A stretch of 5,010 bases of DNA from Tardiphaga sp. GTDB lineage: Bacteria > Pseudomonadota > Alphaproteobacteria > Rhizobiales > Xanthobacteraceae. Location: positions 1 to 5,010 of the forward strand of contig JAQGJF010000697.1 of the NCBI GenBank assembly GCA_028290765.1. Direction: 5' to 3'. The position numbers and the translations under genes are program-made. This document shows, piece after piece, positions 1-5,010 of the stretch (positions within the stretch are counted from its first letter, which is position 1; each line of letters begins with the position of its first letter). The notes beneath the pieces are model-generated. The model was not told the DNA's origin, did no database searches, and was given only the letters and a program-made list of their open reading frames with translations.

Positions 1-40
1 AAAAAATCACACCCTCTGAGGAGCCGCGCGCTTGCGCGGC
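1..40 (-). terminator. Possible factor-independent terminator after the DUF1501 gene
   Basis: Read on the minus strand, the last hairpin of the repeat pair (7-bp stem GCCGCGC/GCGCGGC, 40-23) is followed by a further 16 nt and then six T residues (complement of 1-6). The operon has no other terminator-like structure before the window edge. The T-tract is farther from the stem than in a textbook terminator, so the element may instead be a 3' stabilising structure or rely on Rho. Confidence 0.3.
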
Positions 41-108
41 GTCTCGAAGGATGGCCACGAGTCCCGTTCCCATCCTTCGAGGCCGTCGCAAGAGCGACGG
101 CACCTCAG
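16..108. repeat. Inverted pair of REP-like palindromic units (BIME-like element)
   Basis: Two related palindromic units face each other. The outer arms are CTGAGG (16-21) against CCTCAG (103-108), continuing after one mismatch with GCCG (23-26) against CGGC (98-101). Each side carries its own hairpin: GCCGCGC/GCGCGGC (23-29 and 34-40, loop GCTT) and GCCGTCGC/GCGACGGC (82-89 and 94-101, loop AAGA). The inner arms CTCGAAGGATGG (43-54) and its complement (70-81) pair perfectly over 12 bp around a 15-nt centre. Each unit therefore reads CTGAGG-hairpin-CTCGAAGGATGG. This layout resembles dispersed intergenic REP-type repeats that I recognise from Bradyrhizobium and Rhodopseudomonas genomes; that recognition is from memory. 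It starts 20 bp beyond the stop of the DUF1501 gene and probably forms the 3' end of that transcript. Confidence 0.8.
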
Positions 109-128
109 GATGACGGCGGAGTGAGTGG

Positions 129-1364
129 TTACCCCACCAACCCCTTCGCTGCCTTCACGCTCGCGCTATCCGGAAACACCGTTTCCGCCAGCACGCGCTC
201 GGCGACACCGAGATGATCGTGCAGCACGCCCTTGATCACCGCGCGCAGATCCGTGGTCGGCGCGAGGTCGCGGCCTTCGTAGAGACTGGCTGGTTTCAGT
301 CCCGGCCAATCGGCAATGACGCGGCCGCCCTTGACCGCGCCGCCGGCGAGCAGCGCCACGGTGCCGGTGCCGTGATCGGTGCCGGCAGTGCCGTTGATCC
401 TGGCGGTGCGGCCGAATTCGGTCGCCACCACCACGACGGTGTCGCGCCAGTGCGCGCCGAGGCCGCTTTCGAAATCCGCCAGCGCGCCGTCGAGGCCCGA
501 CAACAGCTGCGCCAGGCGGCCGACCGGGCCGCCTTCATTGGCGTGGGTGTCCCAGCCGTCGAACGCCAGCGCGGCGATCCGCGGCCCGTCATCCGCGGCC
601 ATCAGCTTGGCGGCGCCGCGCGCCACCAGCCGCATCGCGCCGATCGCATTGGTGTTCGGCTTCGGCTTCATGTCGTCGCCCTGCGCGATCTTGTCGAGCT
701 GCAGGCCCTGCGACAACGCCGCTGCCAGCGCCGGATCGCGATGCTTGTAGAGTTCGACGAGGCGCATTGCGGTGTCGTCGGCGGCGTTCGGCAAGGTCAC
801 CGGCGCCCAGCCGACGGTCGGCGCCGCGCCGCGCAACACCAACGGCGCAGTCGGACCGACGGCCAAAGCACTCACAGCCCCGCTCATCACCCGCTCGCCC
901 CGCGGCAGCGCTTCCAGCGCGCGGTTGAGCCAGCCGGACTGCACCCGCCCCGGCCCGGCAAACCCGCTTTCGAGCACGTCCTGGCCGTCGAAATGCGAAC
1001 GGTCGCGATAGGGCGTCGCCACCGCGTGAACCACCGCGGCGTGTTTTTCTTTGTACATCCGGGAAAATTCCGGCATCGACGGATGCAACGCAAAAAACGA
1101 ATCCAGCAGGATCGCCGCATGCGGGCCGTCCGGGGCCAGCGCGATCGAACCATGCAGGCCGGCATAATCGGGGTCGCCGACCGGCGCCACTGTCGCAAGG
1201 CCGTCCAGCGCGCCGCGCAGGATGATAACGATCAGCCGCGGATCGCGGCCATCGGCGGCGCGGGCGAATTTCGGCAGATAGGCCCAGGCGGCAAACGAGG
1301 CGCCGCCGAGCAGCAGCGCGCGCCGCGTCGCCGCGGGCGATGTCCGGCTTTCGCAGCAATCCAT
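129..1364 (-). CDS. DUF1501 family protein, Tat-exported
   Basis: Predicted 411-residue exported protein of the DUF1501 family, related to the sulfatase/alkaline-phosphatase fold; its substrate is unknown. The N-terminus has a twin-arginine signal: R14-R15, then a hydrophobic stretch (16-30) and a likely cleavage site after A36 (ARA-ADG). Family hallmarks in order are RGALDG (50-55), RDRSHFDGQD (120-129), WDTHANEGG (271-279), TEFGRTARING (315-325), GTDHGTG (328-334) and TTDLRAV (370-376). Their His, Asp and Glu residues are candidate metal ligands, by inference. Length is normal for the family. Two ATGs are available, at 1370 and 1364. I chose 1364 because AGAGGAG (1377-1371) sits 6 nt before it but directly abuts the other. 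It lies 2 nt after the stop of the DUF1800 gene, so the pair is one operon. Family assignment is firm; activity is not known. Confidence 0.93.
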   Translation of the reverse strand: MDCCESRTSPAATRRALLLGGASFAAWAYLPKFARAADGRDPRLIVIILRGALDGLATVAPVGDPDYAGLHGSIALAPDGPHAAILLDSFFALHPSMPEFSRMYKEKHAAVVHAVATPYRDRSHFDGQDVLESGFAGPGRVQSGWLNRALEALPRGERVMSGAVSALAVGPTAPLVLRGAAPTVGWAPVTLPNAADDTAMRLVELYKHRDPALAAALSQGLQLDKIAQGDDMKPKPNTNAIGAMRLVARGAAKLMAADDGPRIAALAFDGWDTHANEGGPVGRLAQLLSGLDGALADFESGLGAHWRDTVVVVATEFGRTARINGTAGTDHGTGTVALLAGGAVKGGRVIADWPGLKPASLYEGRDLAPTTDLRAVIKGVLHDHLGVAERVLAETVFPDSASVKAAKGLVG

Positions 1365-1366
1365 CG

Positions 1367-2899
1367 TCATCTCCTCTGGAATTCCGGCGACATCAGCAAC
1401 AGCGCCAGCGCCTGCTGCCGCGATTCCGCCCGCTCGATGGTCCGCCTTGTTTCCGTCGAGGCGGCATCCGCCGCGACCACTTCCAGCAGATCGCGCGGAT
1501 CGACGCTGTCGGCGATGCGCGACGCCGTCTGCGCGGCGATGTCGAGGCGCAGCTTCATGCCTTCCGGCACCGCCCATGCGGCATTGGTATCGGCGAATCC
1601 GTTCGGCCCGGACGGAGTCCACAAGGGCTGACCCAGCACGTTGAGGCTGCCGAGCGCGCGTCCCGGGTCATCGGGAATCCGCGCCAGCAGCCGGCCGGTG
1701 GCGATCAGATATTCGTAGGGCGTCCGCATCTTGCTCAGCGGCGCCTGCCAGGCCTCGTCGGCATCCAGCAGTGCCAGCGACAACGCCTTGAGATCGCCGT
1801 CGGTCTTGCGGAACACGCCCTCCAGCCGTGCCACCAGCGCCGGCGGGGGATCGTCGGCGACGAAGTGACGCGCGAATTTGGCCGCGATGAATTTTGCGGT
1901 GGAAGGATGCCGCGCGATATCCGCCAGCGCCGCCTCGCCCTGGGTGACGCCGGTGTTCTCGTAGCTCTTGCCGAGCAGCCGCTGCGGTCCGGGCTGGTGC
2001 GCATTGGCGTTGAACACGAAGCTGCCCGGTGTCCTGAGCCTGCCTTCGCGGCCCGCGAAGCTCCATCCGGTGATGATCCGCGCCAGCGTCGTGACATCCT
2101 CCTGCGAATAGCCGCCGCCGACGCCGAGCGTATGCAGCTCCATGATCTCGCGGGCGAGGTTCTCGTTGAGCCCGCGCTTGCGGTTTTGTCCGGCACGCGA
2201 ATCCGGACCCAGCGATTGCTGGTTGTCCAGAAAGAACAGCATCGCCGGATGCTGCTCGACCGCCTTGAGCATGTCGCCGAACCGGCCGAGCACATAGGGC
2301 CGGATCGCTTCGCGCTCGAACGAGCCGGCCCAGATCCGGGTCGGCTCGCCCTTGCCGGCGGAAATGCAGAAATGATTGGACCAGAACACCACCAGCCGTT
2401 CGACGAAACCGCACTCGACGATCGAGGCGCGTTGAATCCGCGCCAGCGCTTCGGCGCGGTAGGTTTTCTGGATCACATTAAGCGGTTGCGGATTGGGTGG
2501 CGGCGAAGCGGTGCCGACCGCCGGTGCGACGCGCGGCGCCATCGCCACCGCGTTGCCCGCCATCACCGATTCGGATGCCGCGTTCTGAACCGCCTCGCCC
2601 GCCCTCTCCATCATCCGCGCCTGGGTGTCCGCCATGCCGGCGTCCGGCTTCGCCTTCGGGGCGCCAAGTTCCCGCTGCGCCCGCACCTGCGCCTGGTAAT
2701 CGAACATCGCCTGCCCGAGCGCCGCTGTCGGCAGCAGCCCCGATGCTTCCAGCAGCGCCCCATTGGGGCGGCTCAGCTCGGCCTTGACGAATCCGCGCGG
2801 ATCGGACGCCGCATTGACGAAATCGCCCGACGACCCGCCGCGCGCGCCGAAGCCGAAGCGATTGAGCGCAACCAGTGCGGCTTGCGGATCGCGGGCCAT
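1367..2899 (-). CDS. DUF1800 family protein
   Basis: Predicted 510-residue protein of the DUF1800 family, which has no settled biochemical function and is often encoded beside DUF1501. Family signatures are clear: NRFGFG (13-18), VVFWSNHF (170-177), HPAMLFFLDNQQSLGP (217-232), NENLAREIMELHTLGV (245-260), a QEDV..LARIITGW block (266-279), a KFARHFVADDPPP block (341-353), and the C-terminal LLMSPEFQRR (501-510). Residues about 78-140 are a low-complexity insert rich in Ala, Pro and Met. No signal peptide or membrane segment is visible with this start. The reading frame is open to an ATG at 3013, but those extra 38 residues are Arg-rich and unlike a signal peptide; the ATG at 2899 has GGGGAAG 4 nt upstream and begins just before the conserved NRFGFG. 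First gene of the operon with DUF1501. Family call is secure. Confidence 0.93.
   Translation of the reverse strand: MARDPQAALVALNRFGFGARGGSSGDFVNAASDPRGFVKAELSRPNGALLEASGLLPTAALGQAMFDYQAQVRAQRELGAPKAKPDAGMADTQARMMERAGEAVQNAASESVMAGNAVAMAPRVAPAVGTASPPPNPQPLNVIQKTYRAEALARIQRASIVECGFVERLVVFWSNHFCISAGKGEPTRIWAGSFEREAIRPYVLGRFGDMLKAVEQHPAMLFFLDNQQSLGPDSRAGQNRKRGLNENLAREIMELHTLGVGGGYSQEDVTTLARIITGWSFAGREGRLRTPGSFVFNANAHQPGPQRLLGKSYENTGVTQGEAALADIARHPSTAKFIAAKFARHFVADDPPPALVARLEGVFRKTDGDLKALSLALLDADEAWQAPLSKMRTPYEYLIATGRLLARIPDDPGRALGSLNVLGQPLWTPSGPNGFADTNAAWAVPEGMKLRLDIAAQTASRIADSVDPRDLLEVVAADAASTETRRTIERAESRQQALALLLMSPEFQRR
1371..1377 (-). promoter_or_regulatory. Ribosome binding site for the DUF1501 gene, inside the DUF1800 gene
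   Basis: AGAGGAG on the minus strand is made of the last sense codons of the DUF1800 gene. Spacing is 6 nt to the ATG at 1364 and zero to the ATG at 1370. This decides the start in favour of 1364, and the overlap implies translational coupling: ribosomes finishing the first gene terminate right at the second gene's start. Confidence 0.75.
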
Positions 2900-2903
2900 C
2901 GAT

Positions 2904-2910
2904 CTTCCCC
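2904..2910 (-). promoter_or_regulatory. Ribosome binding site for the DUF1800 gene
   Basis: GGGGAAG on the minus strand lies 4 nt before the ATG at 2899. It supports this start over the longer frame beginning at 3013, which would read through the presumed promoter. Confidence 0.55.
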
Positions 2911-2950
2911 GGCGTTTGAACGAATTGTCTCGAAGCAGCAGACGCGGCGG

Positions 2951-2958
2951 ATTATACT
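2951..2958. promoter_or_regulatory. Overlapping -10-like boxes, possible bidirectional promoter
   Basis: The AT-rich octamer ATTATACT stands out in GC-rich surroundings. On the minus strand it contains a perfect TATAAT (2956-2951), which would start the DUF1800 transcript near 2944 with a leader of about 45 nt. On the plus strand the same bases give TATACT (2953-2958), which would start the CWC transcript near 2965. No convincing -35 box lies at 16-18 bp on either side: TTGTCT at 2925-2930 is 22 bp away, and TCGAAG at 2930-2935 has correct spacing but matches TTGACA poorly. Direction and use are inference. Confidence 0.35.
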
Positions 2959-3011
2959 GCCGTCCCGGATGAACCCGACATGAAAAACCCGGTCGAAACC
3001 TGGCCCGCCGC

Positions 3012-3239
3012 ATGACAAATCGGTTAGGAAATCCGTTGCAAGCCGCCGCCCGCCGCCTCGTCTGTTCCGGATGCGGAACGGAATTTTCCTGCGACCTGTC
3101 GGGTCAATGCTGGTGCGCGGCGGAAACCGCCGTGCTGCCGATGCCGGTCGCGGGCGAGGATTGCCTGTGCCGGGATTGCCTGCGCAGGGCGGCGGCGGAC
3201 GCAGAGATTAGCCGTAGCGAAGCTTCATCGCCACGATGA
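3012..3239 (+). CDS. Cysteine-rich CWC family protein
   Basis: Small 75-residue protein matching the cysteine-rich CWC family, named for its Cys-Trp-Cys motif; function unknown. Eight cysteines are arranged as CSGCG (18-22), C27, CWC (33-35) and CLCRDC (51-56), a spacing suited to binding one or two zinc ions, though metal binding is inferred. The segment after the last cysteine is short, polar and probably disordered. There is no good Shine-Dalgarno before the ATG at 3012. A TTG at 3036, with AGGA 6 nt upstream (3026-3029), is an alternative start giving 67 residues and keeping every cysteine. The last 32 bp overlap the end of the convergent SemiSWEET gene. It is divergent from the DUF1800 operon and may share its promoter region. 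Confidence 0.82.
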   Translation: MTNRLGNPLQAAARRLVCSGCGTEFSCDLSGQCWCAAETAVLPMPVAGEDCLCRDCLRRAAADAEISRSEASSPR

Positions 3240-3477
3240 CCGATGTGAACACCACCGAAATCGCGTTGGCCCCGATCAGCGGCCAGTCGACGATGGCGAT
3301 GCCATAGATCAGCCAGCAGATCAGGCCGAGGCCAAAGATCAGATTGGCGGTCAGAGAGATCGCGCGGGTGTCCTTGTGGCGGACCACCCGGATCGCCTGC
3401 GGCAGCCAGCAGATCGTCGTCAGCACCGCGCCGGTGGCGCCGATCCAGGGACTCGCGGAGACAAGGAATTCATTCAT
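3208..3477 (-). CDS. SemiSWEET family sugar transporter (PQ-loop, MtN3-like)
   Basis: An 89-residue inner-membrane protein with three predicted helices (about 9-31, 43-63 and 65-84), the size and topology of bacterial SemiSWEETs. These work as homodimers and move mono- or disaccharides down their gradient. The PQ-loop motif is present as WLPQ (24-27) in helix 1, followed by the charged loop RVVRHKDTRAIS (30-41), which also fits the family. W55, Y58-G59 and N71 match positions usually conserved around the substrate pocket. The frame allows a GTG at 3480 directly before the ATG at 3477; I prefer the ATG, and the difference is one residue. No clear Shine-Dalgarno is visible. The gene is convergent with, and overlaps, the CWC gene. 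The sugar transported cannot be read from sequence. Confidence 0.88.
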   Translation of the reverse strand: MNEFLVSASPWIGATGAVLTTICWLPQAIRVVRHKDTRAISLTANLIFGLGLICWLIYGIAIVDWPLIGANAISVVFTSVIVAMKLRYG

Positions 3478-3644
3478 CACAGGGCGCTATCGGCGATTCG
3501 CCACCACGATATGGCATCGCGCCCGGGCATGGAAGCGCGCATGCGCGGCATCTGACTGTTCCGGCTCCGACGGTCTGCCGCATTCCGGGCCTCACGCGAC
3601 GAATACCTGGCCCTCTGCGTCACCACAGCTACGCCGCAATTGGA

Positions 3645-3677
3645 TCTGGAGAACATCTCGACATCGTCTGGAGAACA
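3645..3677. repeat. 11-bp direct repeat with 22-bp period, possible operator
   Basis: TCTGGAGAACA occurs at 3645-3655 and again at 3667-3677, a 22-bp period or about two helical turns. Both copies are followed two bases later by TCG. Two same-face sites of this kind are typical for cooperative binding by a transcription factor. The repeat lies 111 bp before the DUF1127 start. The repeat is seen directly; a regulatory role is inferred. Confidence 0.4.
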
Positions 3678-3776
3678 AATCGCAGTCTTCTCACAGTCTC
3701 GATCGCACCAACCGTGCATGCTGCCTGCGTCCTCGCATGCCGCGAGGCCGGCACAACGAACACCATGCCGTCAATC

Positions 3777-3780
3777 GAGG
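3777..3780 (+). promoter_or_regulatory. Ribosome binding site for the DUF1127 gene
   Basis: GAGG lies 7 nt before the ATG at 3788. It supports 3788 over the ATG at 3794 and over the upstream-open frame, which runs antisense into SemiSWEET. Confidence 0.55.
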
Positions 3781-3787
3781 CTCCGCC

Positions 3788-4057
3788 ATGACCATGTTTT
3801 CAGATATTGCGACCACCACCCCTTTTATTCTTATTCGCAGACGATTTTCCATTTTTCTCGCGCAGCTCGGCCGTCACGTCAACCGCTGGATTGCCGCGGC
3901 GATTGCCCGACGCGAGCGCCAGGCCGCGCTGGTCGTGCAGCGCCATTTCAACGACCGTGATCTGCAGGACATCGGCATCTGTCGCTATCAGGTCGGCGAC
4001 GCCCTGGCCGATTGCGAACAGAACCGACAGGAGTCGCGACAATCCGAATTGTCCTGA
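3788..4057 (+). CDS. DUF1127 domain-containing small protein
   Basis: An 89-residue basic protein with a DUF1127 domain at about residues 30-72. The signature is a Trp and Arg-rich helix (RWIAAAIARRERQAAL, 33-48) followed by the family hallmark L.DIG as DLQDIGICRYQVGDAL (58-73). DUF1127 proteins are small alphaproteobacterial and enterobacterial factors; studied members in Rhodobacter and Agrobacterium affect RNA turnover and phosphate or carbon metabolism, but members differ and this one's target is unknown. The first 29 residues form a longer lead than the shortest family members (about 45-50 residues), and the last 16 are polar. The start is set by GAGG 7 nt upstream. It lies 51 bp ahead of mddA on the same strand, so co-transcription is possible. 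The family call rests on the DIG motif and the preceding Arg-rich helix. Confidence 0.85.
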   Translation: MTMFSDIATTTPFILIRRRFSIFLAQLGRHVNRWIAAAIARRERQAALVVQRHFNDRDLQDIGICRYQVGDALADCEQNRQESRQSELS

Positions 4058-4097
4058 CGAACCGCATATTTTCAACCGACGGTAATCAACATCCATT

Positions 4098-4103
4098 AGG
4101 AGG
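4098..4103 (+). promoter_or_regulatory. Strong ribosome binding site for mddA
   Basis: A perfect AGGAGG lies 5 nt before the ATG at 4109, fixing the start and predicting efficient translation. It is the best Shine-Dalgarno in the window. Confidence 0.8.
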
Positions 4104-4108
4104 CGTTT

Positions 4109-4894
4109 ATGACCAATACATTTCAATCCCAGCCAGGCGAACGCGAAGCGCCGTCGGTGCTGACGTTCGCCTCGAGGAGCGTGGCTCTGTGTTACGGGAT
4201 GGTCGCCTACCTGATCTTCCTCGTCTCGTTCCTTTATGCCGTCGGCTTCGTGTCGCAAATGATCGTACCCAAGAACATCGACACGGGTCCGGCGTCGCCG
4301 CTTTCAAGCGCGCTCGTGATCAACCTGCTGCTGATGTCGATCTTCGCCGTTCAGCACAGCGGCATGGCGCGGCAGGGTTTTAAGCGGGTCTTCGCCCGTT
4401 TCGCTTCGCCGGCGATCGAACGCAGCAGCTATGTACTGCTCGCCAGCCTGGCGTTGCTGCTGCTCTACTGGCAATGGCGACCCATCCCCGCGATCGTCTG
4501 GCACATCGAGAATCCGGTTGGTGCCGGCGCGATGATCGCGGGACAGTTCATTGGCTGGCTCATCGTGCTCTACAGCACATTCCTGATCAGTCATTTCGAG
4601 CTGTTCGGATTGACGCAGGTGGTGACGAATTTCGCCGGCCGCATGATTGCGCCGGCGACGTTCAAGACGCCCGGCCTGTATCGCCTGATCAGGCATCCGA
4701 TCTATCTCGGCTTCATCATCGCCTTCTGGTCGACGCCGACGATGACGCAGGGACACCTGCTTTTTGCGGCGGTCACCACGGCCTACATCTTCGTCGGAAT
4801 CTATCTTGAGGAGCGCGACCTGGTATCGATCTTCGGCGACGAATACCGCCGCTATCGCGAGCGGGTGGCGATGCTGCTCCCGAAACTGTTTTGA
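4109..4894 (+). CDS. mddA: Methanethiol S-methyltransferase (MddA-like)
   Basis: A 261-residue inner-membrane methyltransferase. MddA enzymes transfer a methyl group from S-adenosylmethionine to methanethiol, giving dimethyl sulfide, a route known from Pseudomonas and Bradyrhizobium. About six membrane helices are predicted (roughly 25-50, 66-82, 107-122, 138-160, 196-212 and 214-233). Motifs include QHSGMAR (82-88), shared with NnrU-like proteins, and the cofactor-binding core of the isoprenylcysteine methyltransferase superfamily: [16 protein letters not shown] (187-202), then [17 protein letters not shown] (204-220), EERDL (234-238) and [11 protein letters not shown] (243-253). The long match in the second half, including STPTMT.GHLLFA, is what points to MddA rather than a generic family member. 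Length is normal for MddA. It follows the DUF1127 gene by 51 bp. The superfamily is certain; methanethiol as substrate is likely but inferred from similarity by memory. Confidence 0.82.
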   Translation: MTNTFQSQPGEREAPSVLTFASRSVALCYGMVAYLIFLVSFLYAVGFVSQMIVPKNIDTGPASPLSSALVINLLLMSIFAVQHSGMARQGFKRVFARFASPAIERSSYVLLASLALLLLYWQWRPIPAIVWHIENPVGAGAMIAGQFIGWLIVLYSTFLISHFELFGLTQVVTNFAGRMIAPATFKTPGLYRLIRHPIYLGFIIAFWSTPTMTQGHLLFAAVTTAYIFVGIYLEERDLVSIFGDEYRRYRERVAMLLPKLF

Positions 4895-4921
4895 GAGCGC
4901 GGCGGCCGGAAGGAACGCTCT
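4894..4921 (+). terminator. Weak hairpin after mddA
   Basis: AGAGCG (4894-4899) and CGCTCT (4916-4921) can pair over 6 bp with a 16-nt loop, beginning at the mddA stop codon. There is no T-tract after it, so it is at best a weak or Rho-assisted terminator. Confidence 0.2.
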
Positions 4922-4962
4922 GGGGCGGACCGAGGTTAAGCTAAGTCGGCGACACCAGCCCC

Positions 4963-4990
4963 GTCATTGCGAGCGAAGCGAAGCAATCCA
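4963..4990. repeat. Short dispersed intergenic repeat
   Basis: The segment beginning GTCATTGCGAGCGAAG and ending CAATCCA is a type I recognise as widely scattered between genes in Bradyrhizobium, Rhodopseudomonas and relatives. ATTGC (4966-4970) and GCAAT (4983-4987) form a short inverted pair around two GCGAA units. It differs in sequence from the repeat pair at the left end of the window. The rest of 4895-5010 shows no gene. Confidence 0.6.
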
Positions 4991-5010
4991 GGAGCCACAA
5001 AGGAAGAACT

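Larger units (their letters stand above)
3478..3787. other. Intergenic stretch without a convincing gene
   Basis: About 310 bp between the divergent SemiSWEET and DUF1127 starts. Open frames cross it on both strands but none has a recognisable domain or a good ribosome binding site. It contains an interrupted palindrome GGCGA-T-TCGCC (3492-3502) close upstream of the SemiSWEET start, a 12-bp perfect palindrome CGCGCATGCGCG (3536-3547), and an 11-bp direct repeat (3645-3677). These suggest regulatory sequence for the two flanking genes. No clear sigma-70 promoter was found. Confidence 0.5.

Noticed and set aside
1365..1622. N-terminal extension of the DUF1501 frame to 1622.
   Set aside because: It lies wholly within the DUF1800 coding end, is Arg/Gly-rich, and would bury the Tat signal; the site at 1364 has a proper ribosome binding site.
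213..1631. Long plus-strand open frame of 472 codons antisense to DUF1501.
   Set aside because: Arg-, Gln- and His-rich composition with no domain; a GC-bias shadow of a gene with clear family motifs on the other strand.
1340..2983. Long plus-strand open frame of 547 codons antisense to DUF1800.
   Set aside because: Same reasoning: Arg/His-rich shadow, no recognisable domain and no ribosome binding site.
3536..3547. 12-bp perfect palindrome CGCGCATGCGCG.
   Set aside because: Composed almost wholly of alternating G and C in GC-rich DNA, so chance is likely; noted but not called as an operator.
3344..3787. Upstream extension of the DUF1127 frame.
   Set aside because: It runs antisense through SemiSWEET and has no family similarity; GAGG before 3788 marks the true start.
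4049..4072. TTGTCC and TATTTT as a promoter for mddA.
   Set aside because: The spacing is only 12 bp, too short for a sigma-70 promoter.
3800..4258. Minus-strand open frame of 152 codons across DUF1127 and the start of mddA.
   Set aside because: Covers two convincing genes and their intergenic gap on the other strand; no domain recognised.
4304..4756. Minus-strand open frame of 150 codons inside mddA.
   Set aside because: Charged, Arg/Glu/His-rich antisense shadow of a membrane protein gene.
1..5010. CRISPR array, tRNA, rRNA, insertion sequence or phage genes.
   Set aside because: No regularly spaced repeats beyond two copies, no cloverleaf or rRNA signature, and no transposase or integrase motifs were seen.

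Overview
This 5 kb window is high-GC bacterial DNA, most likely from an alphaproteobacterium of the Bradyrhizobium/Rhodopseudomonas group (Nitrobacteraceae). The reasons are the GC-rich third positions, a DUF1127 protein, an MddA-like methyltransferase of the kind known from Bradyrhizobium, and two dispersed intergenic repeat types that look familiar from these genomes. The assignment is from recognition only; no search was run.

Left half (1-2899, minus strand): a tight two-gene operon encoding a DUF1800 protein (first gene, 510 aa) and a Tat-exported DUF1501 protein (second gene, 411 aa). The DUF1501 ribosome binding site lies in the last codons of the DUF1800 gene, so the two are almost certainly translated together. 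This pairing recurs widely in bacteria but has no established biochemical role. Downstream of the operon (about 16-108) is a large inverted pair of REP-like palindromes followed by a T-tract, probably the 3' end of the transcript.

Middle (2900-3480): a divergent intergenic region with overlapping -10-like boxes on both strands leads leftward into the operon and rightward into a small eight-cysteine protein of the CWC family. That gene converges on, and overlaps by 32 bp, a minus-strand SemiSWEET sugar-transporter gene.

Right part (3481-5010): about 300 bp without a convincing gene, but holding an 11-bp direct repeat with a 22-bp period, leads into a small DUF1127 gene. After 51 bp comes a six-helix membrane methyltransferase gene closely matching methanethiol S-methyltransferase MddA, which makes dimethyl sulfide from methanethiol. 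The window closes with a short dispersed repeat. The DUF1800/DUF1501 operon is one unit; the CWC, SemiSWEET, DUF1127 and mddA genes look like ordinary accessory or housekeeping loci with no evident shared pathway, except that DUF1127 and mddA could be co-transcribed. No rRNA, tRNA, CRISPR array, transposase or phage gene was seen.
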